This document shows, in pieces, positions 51,689-60,041 of a DNA stretch of 64,000 nt; position 1 is the first letter of the stretch; each line of letters starts with the position of its first letter. Source of the DNA: Promethearchaeota archaeon (GTDB lineage Archaea; Asgardarchaeota; Lokiarchaeia; Sigyniarchaeales; SOKP01). The DNA lies in the NCBI GenBank assembly GCA_013375475.1, contig JABXKD010000003.1:1-64000 (forward strand), written 5' to 3'. The position numbers were made by a program, and so were the translations under genes. A model generated the notes under the pieces. It searched no databases. It had not been told where the DNA came from and saw nothing but the letters and a program-made list of their open reading frames with translations.

Positions 51689-52111
51689 CTAAAGAAAGGC
51701 TAGAAAAGTATGTGTAACTGTCGTAACAATCATAAATAAAAAGAAAAAGATTCCTATTCCTGGTTTTATGATGTTCTTCCAATTCCATTCTTCTTTATCA
51801 TAATCGTATTTTAAAATAACGAAACTAACAACAAAAGGGGTGATAAACCAGAAACATAACATCCAAATTAACAGAGGCCAACCTATGAAACCAAAAACCA
51901 ACCTTCCTAATAAACCACTTAAAGCTGCTGTAATCGCTCGTATCCAATACAATTTTGTTTCTTTTTCAAGTCGAATGTCAATCTTTTTAGTTGATTTTTT
52001 ATCCATTTGTAAATCTTGATCAGGATGGAGTTTTTTCTTTTCTTTAATTAGTTTTTGGCGTGCTTTTTTAATGTTAACCCTTTTCGATTTCCGTTTATCT
52101 TTTTTGACCAT
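51689..52111 (-). CDS. Small membrane protein with basic N-terminus
   Basis: A 140-residue protein with a very basic ~35-residue N-terminus (KKDKRKSKRVNIKKARQ) and three hydrophobic segments (about 58-75, 77-100 and 117-140). It could sit with the basic tail in the cytoplasm, bound to RNA, ribosome or acidic lipids. I do not recognise a family; the size and three-helix layout recall small EMC6-like proteins but this is weak. It is divergent from rqcH and convergent with pyrI. Confidence 0.6.
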   Translation of the reverse strand: MVKKDKRKSKRVNIKKARQKLIKEKKKLHPDQDLQMDKKSTKKIDIRLEKETKLYWIRAITAALSGLLGRLVFGFIGWPLLIWMLCFWFITPFVVSFVILKYDYDKEEWNWKNIIKPGIGIFFFLFMIVTTVTHTFLAFL

Positions 52112-52262
52112 AATTAGTATTAGTAATATTATTTTTTTTATTAAAATTTTGTAATTTAGACTTACCTTATTTATTTAAATATCTCCTAAAAAAGGAAAAA
52201 TAGAAAATTATTGATGCATATCTAATAATAAAACTGGAATTCTATTGAAAAGCTGAACCATA

Positions 52263-54320
52263 ATGAAAAAAAATATTAAATTTTCAAATTTTGACGTATT
52301 TGCTATTACTAAAGAATTGGACATAATTCTAGCTCAAGGAAAAATTACTAACGTATATGATATTGACGGGGATATGTTAATCTTAAAGATTAAAACTAAT
52401 TTAAATGAGAAAAAAATTTTAATTGTAAAAAACGATTCACGTATCAATCTTACGAATTATAATTACCCTATTCCGAAATATCCAAGTCAATACATTATGT
52501 CATTAAGAAAATTGTTGAAAAATAGAAAAATAATATCGGCTTATCAGTATAATTTTGATAGAATTATTGTGCTCGAATTGGGTAACGCAGAGGGAAACCC
52601 TTGGAAATTTATTATTGAACTATTCAATAAGGGAAACTACATTGTCTTAGACGAAAATAATATAGTAAAAATTGCAAAAAGTTATAGTAAATATAAAGAC
52701 AGGGACATCCTTGCTAACAGAGAGTACGCATTTCCCAAATCTCGGGGAAAAGATTTTCTGGTTATTACCCAAGAAGATTTTCACGAGATTATCCTCAGTT
52801 TTGAAGGCGAAATAGTAAGATTATTAGCGAGACATATTAACATATCAGGAGAAATAGCTGAAGAAATTTGTCTTACAGCGGGAGTTGAAAAAAATCGGTT
52901 GGGAGGAGATTTAAACGAAAAAGAAATCAACTCATTATTTAGCGCATTTAAAAAATTAAGAAATCAACTTCTTTTTGGTGAAATGAATGCAAGTATTGTA
53001 TTTAATGAAAAAGGAGAAGAAATTTCAGCCATTCCATTTGAATTAGTGCTGTACAAGGATCATCAAAAAAGAGCGTTCAATTCATTTAATGAAGCTGTTG
53101 ATGAGTATTTCTCAAAAATGGATTCTACAAAAATGATTAAACCTCAAGATCATGCTATAGTTCAAGGAATAAAATCTCAAGAAAAAATCTTAAAAAACCA
53201 ACGAGAGTATCTCGAAGAACTTGAAATAAGAAAAAACATGTACTACGATCAAGGAGCCTTTATTTATGCTAATTTTAATGCTATTCAAAAAATATTTAAT
53301 GTAATTTTAGAGGCTAAAGAAAAGGGTCACAGTTTAGTAGAAATAGACGAAAAATTACAAATTGCTAAAAGTGAAAATTTTAAGGATTTAATATTTTATG
53401 TTAGAATTGTTCTAGCTACTCGCCAAGTAGTAGTTCTAATTAACGATAAAGAAGTATATTTAGATTTAAATAAGACTGTTGGCGAAAATGCTAATTTAAT
53501 TTACAACAAAGGTAAAAAAGCAGAAAAAAAGCTAAAAGGAACTCTACCTGCAATTGAAAAGACGGAGGAGAAAATAAAAAAATTAGCAATTGAGAAAGAA
53601 TCTATTGACTTAGAAGTTGACTTTCTAATGAAGAGACCAACCAAAAAGTGGTACGAAAAATTCAGATGGTTTGTATCTTCTGATGGATTTTTAGTAATTG
53701 GTGGAAGAGATGCAAGCTCGAACGAAACAATATTTAAAAAATATATTACACCTAACGATTTAGTATTTCATGCTAATTTTCCAGGATCGCCATTAGCAGT
53801 AATTAAAAATCCTGAAAATGAGGAAATCCCAAACAGCTCAATTAAAGAAGCAGCTGATTTCGTAGCTAGCTTTTCAATAGCTTGGAAAGAAAATTGGGGC
53901 GTCGTCGATGTATTTTACGTTCTACCAGACCAAGTTTCTAAAACACCGCCTAGTGGTGAATTTTTAACTAAAGGTAGCTTTATGATTTCGGGAAAAAAGA
54001 ATCTTATTAAAGGTGCTAAAACAGAACTGGCTGTTGCCTTGGAGTTCCTAGAAATCGAAAACGAATCTAATCCTGAATCTCAAATATTCTATCCACACAT
54101 TTTATGTGGGCCAACTAATGCTTTTAAAAAGAAATCTAATTTAATAGTAATAAATCCTTCCAAATCTGGAGACACAAAAGGAAAGCTAGCAAAAGAAATC
54201 AAATCAATTTTTCTGAATAGGTTAGAATCTACAAAAAAGAAGTGGGTGAAAATTTTACCCCTAGATGATATTATACTTGTACTTCCTACTGGAACATCTA
54301 AAATTAAGAAACTTGATTGA
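52263..54320 (+). CDS. rqcH: Ribosome quality-control protein RqcH / NEMF / Rqc2 homologue
   Basis: A 685-residue protein of the NFACT family. NFACT-N lies at about 5-200 (SNFDVFAITKELDIILAQGK, with NYPIPKYPSQYIMSLRKLL), helix-hairpin-helix and coiled coil at about 210-450, and the NFACT-R domain at about 455-590 (KFRWFVSSDGFLVIGGRDAS and NDLVFHANFPGSP). These proteins bind 50S subunits with stalled peptidyl-tRNA and add C-terminal tails, mostly alanine. The length is normal for archaeal members. Its 3' end overlaps that of the convergent GDPD gene by 17 bp. Confidence 0.93.
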   Translation: MKKNIKFSNFDVFAITKELDIILAQGKITNVYDIDGDMLILKIKTNLNEKKILIVKNDSRINLTNYNYPIPKYPSQYIMSLRKLLKNRKIISAYQYNFDRIIVLELGNAEGNPWKFIIELFNKGNYIVLDENNIVKIAKSYSKYKDRDILANREYAFPKSRGKDFLVITQEDFHEIILSFEGEIVRLLARHINISGEIAEEICLTAGVEKNRLGGDLNEKEINSLFSAFKKLRNQLLFGEMNASIVFNEKGEEISAIPFELVLYKDHQKRAFNSFNEAVDEYFSKMDSTKMIKPQDHAIVQGIKSQEKILKNQREYLEELEIRKNMYYDQGAFIYANFNAIQKIFNVILEAKEKGHSLVEIDEKLQIAKSENFKDLIFYVRIVLATRQVVVLINDKEVYLDLNKTVGENANLIYNKGKKAEKKLKGTLPAIEKTEEKIKKLAIEKESIDLEVDFLMKRPTKKWYEKFRWFVSSDGFLVIGGRDASSNETIFKKYITPNDLVFHANFPGSPLAVIKNPENEEIPNSSIKEAADFVASFSIAWKENWGVVDVFYVLPDQVSKTPPSGEFLTKGSFMISGKKNLIKGAKTELAVALEFLEIENESNPESQIFYPHILCGPTNAFKKKSNLIVINPSKSGDTKGKLAKEIKSIFLNRLESTKKKWVKILPLDDIILVLPTGTSKIKKLD

Positions 54321-55062
54321 TTTTTTCTAACCACTGTTTAGTAAATTTTATATTTTTATGATTATCGAATAATATTCCGTCAATCCCTATTTCAACTAAA
54401 CCTTTTATTACGGCGATTGGGTTATTATATCCAATGAAATTCCAGCTTAATACTAAAATATTATTTGTATGGCAGACTTCAATAAACTCTTGCGTGATTT
54501 TTTTTGAGTGTAAACTAATAAAATCGGGTATGAAATGTAACCTTCTTTCCTTACCCTGTTTTACAAAATCTTTAAGTTTCAAACTTTTTGCCTTAGTAAT
54601 ATTGTAGCATACATAACTTTCATGATAATTTCGTTTAACTTTTTCTAGATCAAGCAAATTCCGCCCGCTTATGATACAATCTTCCAACAAGTTGTGGTTA
54701 TTTATAGTTCTTATTACGTCTTCTCTGATATTTTCGCCTTTTAATTCGACCATAAATTTGATCTTGTTCCTAAATGTCTTTAATACTTCATTCAAGGTTG
54801 GAATGTGCGAATTGGTCAATTTTAAGCGCATGCGAGCAATTTCTGAGTATGTATAATTTTCTAATAATCCTTTAGAATGAGTAATCCTATCAACTTTAGA
54901 ATCGTGGAAAATTACTAATTCGTTATCTTTAGTTTTTCTAACATCAATTTCAATGTAATTGGCTCCAAATTTTAATGCTGCTTCAAAAGCATCTAATGAA
55001 TTTTCGTCGTGATCTATTAATGTCCCTCTATGACCAATAAAAAAAGAAATATTCTTTGACAT
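54304..55062 (-). CDS. Glycerophosphodiester phosphodiesterase
   Basis: A 252-residue TIM-barrel phosphodiesterase. The catalytic His-Arg pair is FFIGHRGT (His11, Arg12), then ENSLDAFEAAL, the metal-binding Glu/Asp in YIEIDVRKTKDN and the second catalytic His in VIFHDSKVDR. It hydrolyses glycerophosphodiesters, which in archaea would be of glycerol-1-phosphate type. No signal peptide is present, so it is cytosolic. It ends inside the 3' end of rqcH on the other strand. The next genes upstream on the same strand (membrane proteins) may be cotranscribed. Confidence 0.92.
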   Translation of the reverse strand: MSKNISFFIGHRGTLIDHDENSLDAFEAALKFGANYIEIDVRKTKDNELVIFHDSKVDRITHSKGLLENYTYSEIARMRLKLTNSHIPTLNEVLKTFRNKIKFMVELKGENIREDVIRTINNHNLLEDCIISGRNLLDLEKVKRNYHESYVCYNITKAKSLKLKDFVKQGKERRLHFIPDFISLHSKKITQEFIEVCHTNNILVLSWNFIGYNNPIAVIKGLVEIGIDGILFDNHKNIKFTKQWLEKINQVS

Positions 55063-55093
55063 TGAAATAATAGTAGAAAATGACTAATAATGA

Positions 55094-55510
55094 TTAACTT
55101 TCCTGAACTATATACAAGTAGATTACTATTACTAACAAACCAATAAGAGTAAAAGAGAATACTATTGAATTCTTAAATGATTGTATTAATGAAAGGAAAA
55201 ATATTAGCAAGATTATCTTTAAATCTATTGGTTTCCCGGTCAATTCTTTGTAATTTCCAATACTTATCATCATAAAGAGGAAGAAAAATAGAATTATAAG
55301 AACTTTGAGAACTGTATCTATACTTACCCAGAGTAGATCATCACCCGTAAATATAATGATGATCTCTCCATTTAAGATGATCGATAGCGCTAAAAATAAG
55401 CCTCCTAGTATGCCTGAAAGTATAACTGAACGATAAGCAGCCTTCGCTGTAAATTTTGGCTTTCTTTTTATCGATTCAGATTTTGCAGTGTCTTTTCTTA
55501 TTTTTGACAT
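55094..55510 (-). CDS. Four-helix membrane protein of unknown function
   Basis: A 138-residue protein with a basic, Lys/Arg-rich 25-residue N-terminus and four hydrophobic segments (about 28-45, 60-83, 98-112 and 114-134). I do not recognise it. It begins one base after the stop of the secreted DOMON-like gene, so the two are almost surely translated as a unit and could form one complex at the cell membrane. Confidence 0.65.
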   Translation of the reverse strand: MSKIRKDTAKSESIKRKPKFTAKAAYRSVILSGILGGLFLALSIILNGEIIIIFTGDDLLWVSIDTVLKVLIILFFFLFMMISIGNYKELTGKPIDLKIILLIFFLSLIQSFKNSIVFSFTLIGLLVIVIYLYIVQES

Positions 55511-55511
55511 T

Positions 55512-56333
55512 TTAACTCCTAATTCTTTCGATTTTTTTCTTAAGTTGAGTAATTCGATATATATAAAATGCGTAAAGAGCTCCTATTGTCGAAAATATGA
55601 TAATTGTTATGACTAACATTATAAGCTCACCAAAATCTCTATCCGGAGCCCCAGGTGGATACTCTAAGTATATTGAAACGATGTTTGAAATGATAATGCC
55701 ACCAGGATAAATTGCTTCTTTACCAAAGGTTATTTCAAAATCAAATTCAACACCGTGTTCTAATTCTACATCTTCTACTCCACCTTCTTCGATATCAACG
55801 GGCATTGAAAACTCGTAAATAATTTCATTTCCCTCTAATTTTGCAATTCCCTCTCCGTCAGAAGTGATGTCCTCATAGTAAAGATCATCATCAATATAGT
55901 AATCTAAGTATTGTAAAGTATTTTCGCTCATATTTGAAAATTGAACAATTTTAGCGTCAGTAAAATTTAAACTGTCCTCCCAATCGGCTATTAAAATTCC
56001 TATAAATTCGTTATCGTATTCGCTTGAACTATGATCATTTAAGTCGAACCGGATTAAGAAATTTAAACTTGATTCTGATTGCAAAATCCATAAATCAATA
56101 GGTAATCCATCGGTTTGATTTGCTATATCTTGAAACAAGGCAATACTTAGCTTTTCCGCGGAGTTCCATTCGTTCTTTGTTACATCTATAATCCCATCTA
56201 TAACTGGAGCGGTTCCAAATCCTACTTGTGTTTCAATTGGGGTTCCATTGCTATTTATTATTAAACATGCTGAACTAAGGAGTACTTGAGTAATGATTAT
56301 GAGAGTTATCGTTCTTGCTATATTTTTTTTCAC
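55512..56333 (-). CDS. Membrane-anchored exported protein with CBM9/DOMON-like ectodomain
   Basis: A 273-residue protein with an N-terminal signal-like helix (about 5-27, ARTITLIIITQVLLSSACL) and a C-terminal membrane anchor (about 237-260) followed by a basic tail. The exterior part starts APVIDGIIDVTKNEWNSAEK and continues WILQSESSLNFLIRFDL. That opening, PVIDGxID...EW, is the hallmark of CBM9/DOMON-like beta-sandwich domains, which bind sugars or haem. The binding partner is unknown. Acidic residues and N-glycosylation sequons are frequent, as expected for an archaeal exterior protein. The four-helix protein gene follows after 1 nt. Confidence 0.7.
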   Translation of the reverse strand: MKKNIARTITLIIITQVLLSSACLIINSNGTPIETQVGFGTAPVIDGIIDVTKNEWNSAEKLSIALFQDIANQTDGLPIDLWILQSESSLNFLIRFDLNDHSSSEYDNEFIGILIADWEDSLNFTDAKIVQFSNMSENTLQYLDYYIDDDLYYEDITSDGEGIAKLEGNEIIYEFSMPVDIEEGGVEDVELEHGVEFDFEITFGKEAIYPGGIIISNIVSIYLEYPPGAPDRDFGELIMLVITIIIFSTIGALYAFYIYRITQLKKKIERIRS

Positions 56334-56537
56334 AGTTCTTTAGCCACTTTTTTTTCAATTAAGCTCATGTTCAATTTTGCTTTTAAATTAAGAAACTTTA
56401 TAAAGTTGATAATTAAAATTGAATTTAATATTTTTTCTTTATCTTATCATTTTTTAAGGATTTGAAAACAGATAACTACAATTTTTTTATCTTAAAAGAG
56501 AAAACTCAAAGCTATCGTTTTGAGATTTAATTACGAA

Positions 56538-56987
56538 TCACGAGAGATAATTAGGGAGTAGAACGCTACAATTAAACTTGGTTAAATAAGCTACAATATA
56601 ATTTATCAATCGTTTTATGTCTCGTTTAGCTTCAAGAATATTACTATTATTATATTCTGCAAACGATTTTGGTCCTATTGCGATTAATAAACCTGAAAGA
56701 TCCTTTTCTCTTTGTATAAGAATCCAAAATGGATTCTTTTTTTCGTTATCTTTGATTAATAATAACATCCAAGCGTTTTCAATCCACTCCTTAGCATCAG
56801 GTCCAATTACGCTTTCTATTGCACGACCAGTAGTGTATTTTTTTGTCATCTTAATAGCTTTAACCAGTCGTAAAAAGTAAGATCTCTTTAACCTTAAGTA
56901 TCCATTAAAATAAGCTTTTGCATCGTATAATTCTAATTCATTTACCGTTCCATCAGAGAATTTTAAATTAATTTTCCATATGTCCAT
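56538..56987 (-). CDS. Unknown protein at the end of the RNase P operon (149 aa)
   Basis: An unrecognised 149-residue alpha-beta protein. It begins with a strand pair (WKINLKFSDGTVNELELYD), then basic helices (KRSYFLRLVKAIKMTKK), a region with PFWILIQREKDLSGLLIAIG, and a C-terminal helix. It overlaps the start of the 160-residue gene by 20 bp, so it belongs to the rnp3-rnp2 transcript. Cotranscription with RNase P proteins suggests an RNA-related role, which is inference. Confidence 0.65.
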   Translation of the reverse strand: MDIWKINLKFSDGTVNELELYDAKAYFNGYLRLKRSYFLRLVKAIKMTKKYTTGRAIESVIGPDAKEWIENAWMLLLIKDNEKKNPFWILIQREKDLSGLLIAIGPKSFAEYNNSNILEAKRDIKRLINYIVAYLTKFNCSVLLPNYLS

Positions 56988-57450
56988 GAGGATTCACTTT
57001 TCTTCTAGATAAACTTAATTCTTCTATTTTTATATCTTTGAATTTACTTTTATTCTTATCCAGAAATATTTTTAAACCTTTATATTCTTCGTCATCTAAA
57101 GAAAGATCAAGATAACATTCAAAATAAATCTCTCCGTCTATAAATACTAACCCTGAAGAATGAATAATTTTATATTTTTGGAGTTCTCTAGAAAAAATTT
57201 CAATATATTCATCAATTTGGGTTAAACCTGCTAGCAAAATTTTAATTATTTTTTCCCTATTGGTAGGATACACCGTGAATTTTGCATATATGCTAGTTTC
57301 CGATTTGATTATTAACAAATTACGATAATTATCGATCTCTTTAATGTGTGATAACGAAGTGCTAATTTCGACATTCGATGATTTACCTATTTTTTCGATT
57401 TGAGCGAATGTTAGATTAGGGTATTTCATTATCTCTTCTTTAAATTTCAA
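56968..57450 (-). CDS. Unknown protein of the RNase P operon (160 aa)
   Basis: An unrecognised 160-residue alpha-beta protein. The visible strands are NLLIIKSETSIYAKFTVYP and SGLVFIDGEIYFECYLDLS, with a helix after each, and a basic C-terminus (LSRRKVNPHGH). It starts 25 nt after the rnp2 stop and overlaps the next gene by 20 bp. Its size and basic tail would fit an RNA-binding accessory protein, but no family is evident. Confidence 0.65.
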   Translation of the reverse strand: MKFKEEIMKYPNLTFAQIEKIGKSSNVEISTSLSHIKEIDNYRNLLIIKSETSIYAKFTVYPTNREKIIKILLAGLTQIDEYIEIFSRELQKYKIIHSSGLVFIDGEIYFECYLDLSLDDEEYKGLKIFLDKNKSKFKDIKIEELSLSRRKVNPHGHMEN

Positions 57451-57475
57451 ATATATATATGCCTTACTCTTTAAT

Positions 57476-57805
57476 TTACATTAATTCCTTTATTTTATTA
57501 ATGCTACGAATAGTACCAGAAGTCTTAATTGGTGAAATAATAACCTGATTCCCGGATATTTCAGTTATTAGCGTTAGCGCAGACATTACAACTTCTTTTG
57601 TGCTGTGAGAACACCGAAAAATACCCAACCCATCATTAAAATTGATATCGAGCAACCATAAACCTACCTTACTTGCCTCTTTTAATCCAAAATATTTCCA
57701 AATTGAGCCCCACACTGAATTTATAATGTCTCTCTCGATTAAAACGAAATCACCTCGTTTTATTAATTTAAATAGTATATATCTATGTCTCTCTTTTTTA
57801 ACTAT
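57476..57805 (-). CDS. rnp2: RNase P protein Rnp2 (Pop5), probable ATA start
   Basis: The 109-residue protein fits archaeal Pop5 from end to end. It opens VKKERHRYILFKLI, continues with SIWKYFGLKEASKVG, and has the late motifs GIFRCSHS and KTSGTIRSI. With Rnp3 it activates the RNase P catalytic RNA domain. The first canonical start is GTG at 57715, which would remove the first beta strand and helix. The frame is open to a stop at 57815-57817, and a 10-nt Shine-Dalgarno AGGAGGTGAT (57820-57811) lies 5 nt before ATA (57805-57803). That ATA overlaps the rnp3 stop codon TAG by two bases, as in translational coupling. Confidence 0.9.
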   Translation of the reverse strand: MVKKERHRYILFKLIKRGDFVLIERDIINSVWGSIWKYFGLKEASKVGLWLLDINFNDGLGIFRCSHSTKEVVMSALTLITEISGNQVIISPIKTSGTIRSINKIKELM

Positions 57806-58530
57806 TGGGCATCACCTCCTTTAATCAGCTTAACTCCGGGCTCAATATAATTTTTATTATGACGCATTTTAGCACGAGTGATAAGAGCCATCACATTTTC
57901 AGAAAAAGCCTTCTTGGCATTCAACAAAGGTATATCCATTAAGGTATGAGAAACACTAACTAACGCTCTGGGATGTCTCAAGTTAAATACATCGTCAAAA
58001 TTTCCACTAATAATGTAATTAGCATTTAATTGTATAGCTAATTGTAATGCGCGGTATAAACTCCTAAGAACTCTAGATTGAATCGCTTTATTTTTTATCA
58101 TTATTGACTCTAAAGAAAATTCTATAAATGAATTATTCTGTTTTGTAAGCGATATTACACCTGGAGTGATTGTTTTAACGATATTTTCAGTCGAAAATGA
58201 TAACATATCTACTCGTGAATCTTTAGCTGCTTGAATTTGAACCTTTCTGTCGGATGACTCAACTGAAATAATACCAGATATACTTTTTGTTTTTTTAAGA
58301 CTAATTTTTAAATCATCTAAATTTTTTGGGTTAATAGTTGTGCGATAGTATAATTTAAATGTCGAATATCTGTTAAATAACTCATTTAACTCCGGTGTTA
58401 TCTTGTTCACGCCATTTTCTAACTCTATAATTAAATTATTGATCCCTAAAACTCTGCAAAAATTTAACTTCTGCTCGACTTCTCCTAAATTACTAAGATT
58501 TAGTCTTAATCTTGACTCAAAATATGGCAT
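57802..58530 (-). CDS. rnp3: RNase P protein Rnp3 (Rpp30)
   Basis: A 242-residue TIM-barrel-like protein matching Rpp30. Diagnostic stretches are LGINNLIIELENG, the conserved SSDRKVQIQAAKDSRVDMLS, LRSLYRALQLAIQLNANYI and SGNFDDVFNLRHPRALVS. It pairs with Rnp2 in archaeal RNase P. The length is typical. It is the first gene of a four-gene operon with rnp2 and two unknown proteins. In other archaea rnp3-rnp2 often precede proteasome genes; that linkage is absent here. Confidence 0.93.
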   Translation of the reverse strand: MPYFESRLRLNLSNLGEVEQKLNFCRVLGINNLIIELENGVNKITPELNELFNRYSTFKLYYRTTINPKNLDDLKISLKKTKSISGIISVESSDRKVQIQAAKDSRVDMLSFSTENIVKTITPGVISLTKQNNSFIEFSLESIMIKNKAIQSRVLRSLYRALQLAIQLNANYIISGNFDDVFNLRHPRALVSVSHTLMDIPLLNAKKAFSENVMALITRAKMRHNKNYIEPGVKLIKGGDAQ

Positions 58531-58665
58531 TAAGGAAATAACCTCTATGTTTAGAATTGGATTTTCAAGTAGCGTTTTCGGTGTTTTTAGTAGTTTTAAA
58601 TAAAAAAAAATTTATTAGAATAAATATTTTACAAGTTATACTGTTTTATAATATAAGTGGTTCTT

Positions 58666-59955
58666 ATGCCTAATAAACGAAAGCTTTCTGAAATAAGGAA
58701 AAAAATTAGTAGTGGTACTGCGAATGTTATTACCGTTCAAGAATTCATCACACGAATAAGCGATGGAGAACATGTTAAGTTTGAAGATGTAGATGTGATA
58801 ACTACAGCCACCAAAGGTTTAATGAGTGGAATTTTGGGGTTGTTTTCTTTCAGACTGAGCGCACCAAAGACATTGCGCAAATTTACTGAGATTAGCATAA
58901 ACGGCATCCCCGCATTTCCAGGTCCGTGTCCCAATGAGTACTTAGGAATTGCAGATCTCATAGTTTATGGAACTGCACAAAGCCAGTCAAGAAAAGAATA
59001 TTGTGGAGGGTCGTTATTTAGAGAACTCGTTGAAGGTAAACCGGTAGAGGTTCTCGCTAAAAGTAGTGAAGGAGAAAAAGTCGAAAAAGAATTAACTTTA
59101 GAAGATATGCAATACGCGAAACTAATGGGTACTAGACAAGCTATAAAAAATTACAATGCAATGCTTAATTGTGAATCATACCAGGTAAACACAATATTTT
59201 CATGCCTTCCATTTGAACCTGATAAATCAGAACTTACCTTTTCTGGTTGTGGTGCCTTGAATCCGTTTCAAAACGATCCTGAATTTGACTCTTTTGGCGT
59301 AGGCTCCCCACTTTTAGTGAACGGTGCTATTGGTTATCTTATAGGACCAGGTACGCGTAATTACATAGAAAAACCAAATATGATGACTATAGCTCCGATG
59401 ACCAAAATGAGCCCAGAATTTATGGGTGCTTTTAAAACTTCTTACGGACTTGAACCCATCTGTTCGATAGCAATACCAATTCCAATTCTCAGCGAACGCG
59501 TGTTCAAGAATATCGTTAAATCTGACAAGGATGTAAAATTGAAGATATTAAGCCTCGTTGGAAGAGAGAAGGTGGGAGAAATCACTTACGGAGATGTCTG
59601 GCAAAATAACTTCATGATGAAATTTAATCCTGAAGCGTGTAGAAAAGGGTACGATTGTAATGTTATCGGAAAATGCCCTACAGACGCTTTTATTATAAAA
59701 GATGAACTTATCGTAGCAATTGATAGATCTCGATGTTTTAATTGTGGCAACTGCGCAAGATTGTGTCCAGAGGCTTTTAGTTTAGACCTTAAGTCAATTA
59801 ATTTTGAAGGAAGCGACATTCCCGTCGTATTACGACAATCAGATCGAGCCGGAGCAATTCTTTTAGCTGAGCAATTAAAAAAAATGATCTTAAAAGAAGA
59901 ATTTCAGCTAAAAAAACCAACTGGAACACTCGATTTTGCTGAGAGTATTAAATAA
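58666..59955 (+). CDS. L-aspartate semialdehyde sulfurtransferase (DUF39) fused to ferredoxin domain
   Basis: The protein (429 residues from ATG at 58666; GTG at 58657 is an alternative) makes homocysteine from aspartate semialdehyde in many anaerobic archaea. The DUF39/HcyBio domain spans about 1-320, with ISNGIPAFPGPCPNEY-like ISINGIPAFPGPCPNEYLG, the conserved YCGGSLFRELVEG, and the cysteine in ESYQVNTIFSCLP. A C-terminal two-cluster ferredoxin (about 325-375) has ACRKGYDCNVIGKCP and CFNCGNCARLCP. In Methanocaldococcus the sulfurtransferase and its ferredoxin partner are separate genes; here they form one chain, with no CBS domains. Homocysteine then feeds methionine synthesis. It is followed by the ThDP-enzyme gene. 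Confidence 0.88.
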   Translation: MPNKRKLSEIRKKISSGTANVITVQEFITRISDGEHVKFEDVDVITTATKGLMSGILGLFSFRLSAPKTLRKFTEISINGIPAFPGPCPNEYLGIADLIVYGTAQSQSRKEYCGGSLFRELVEGKPVEVLAKSSEGEKVEKELTLEDMQYAKLMGTRQAIKNYNAMLNCESYQVNTIFSCLPFEPDKSELTFSGCGALNPFQNDPEFDSFGVGSPLLVNGAIGYLIGPGTRNYIEKPNMMTIAPMTKMSPEFMGAFKTSYGLEPICSIAIPIPILSERVFKNIVKSDKDVKLKILSLVGREKVGEITYGDVWQNNFMMKFNPEACRKGYDCNVIGKCPTDAFIIKDELIVAIDRSRCFNCGNCARLCPEAFSLDLKSINFEGSDIPVVLRQSDRAGAILLAEQLKKMILKEEFQLKKPTGTLDFAESIK

Positions 59956-60041
59956 TTTAGTAGGCCATTTAAAAAATACAAACTCTTCTCATCTTATATT
60001 CTCGTAAAAAAGTTTATTTTTCATTTACAATACTTCAATTT

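Noticed and set aside
57476-57715. Treating rnp2 as a truncated 79-residue protein from the GTG start
   Set aside because: The upstream in-frame sequence matches the conserved Pop5 N-terminus and has a perfect SD, so truncation is an artefact of start choice.
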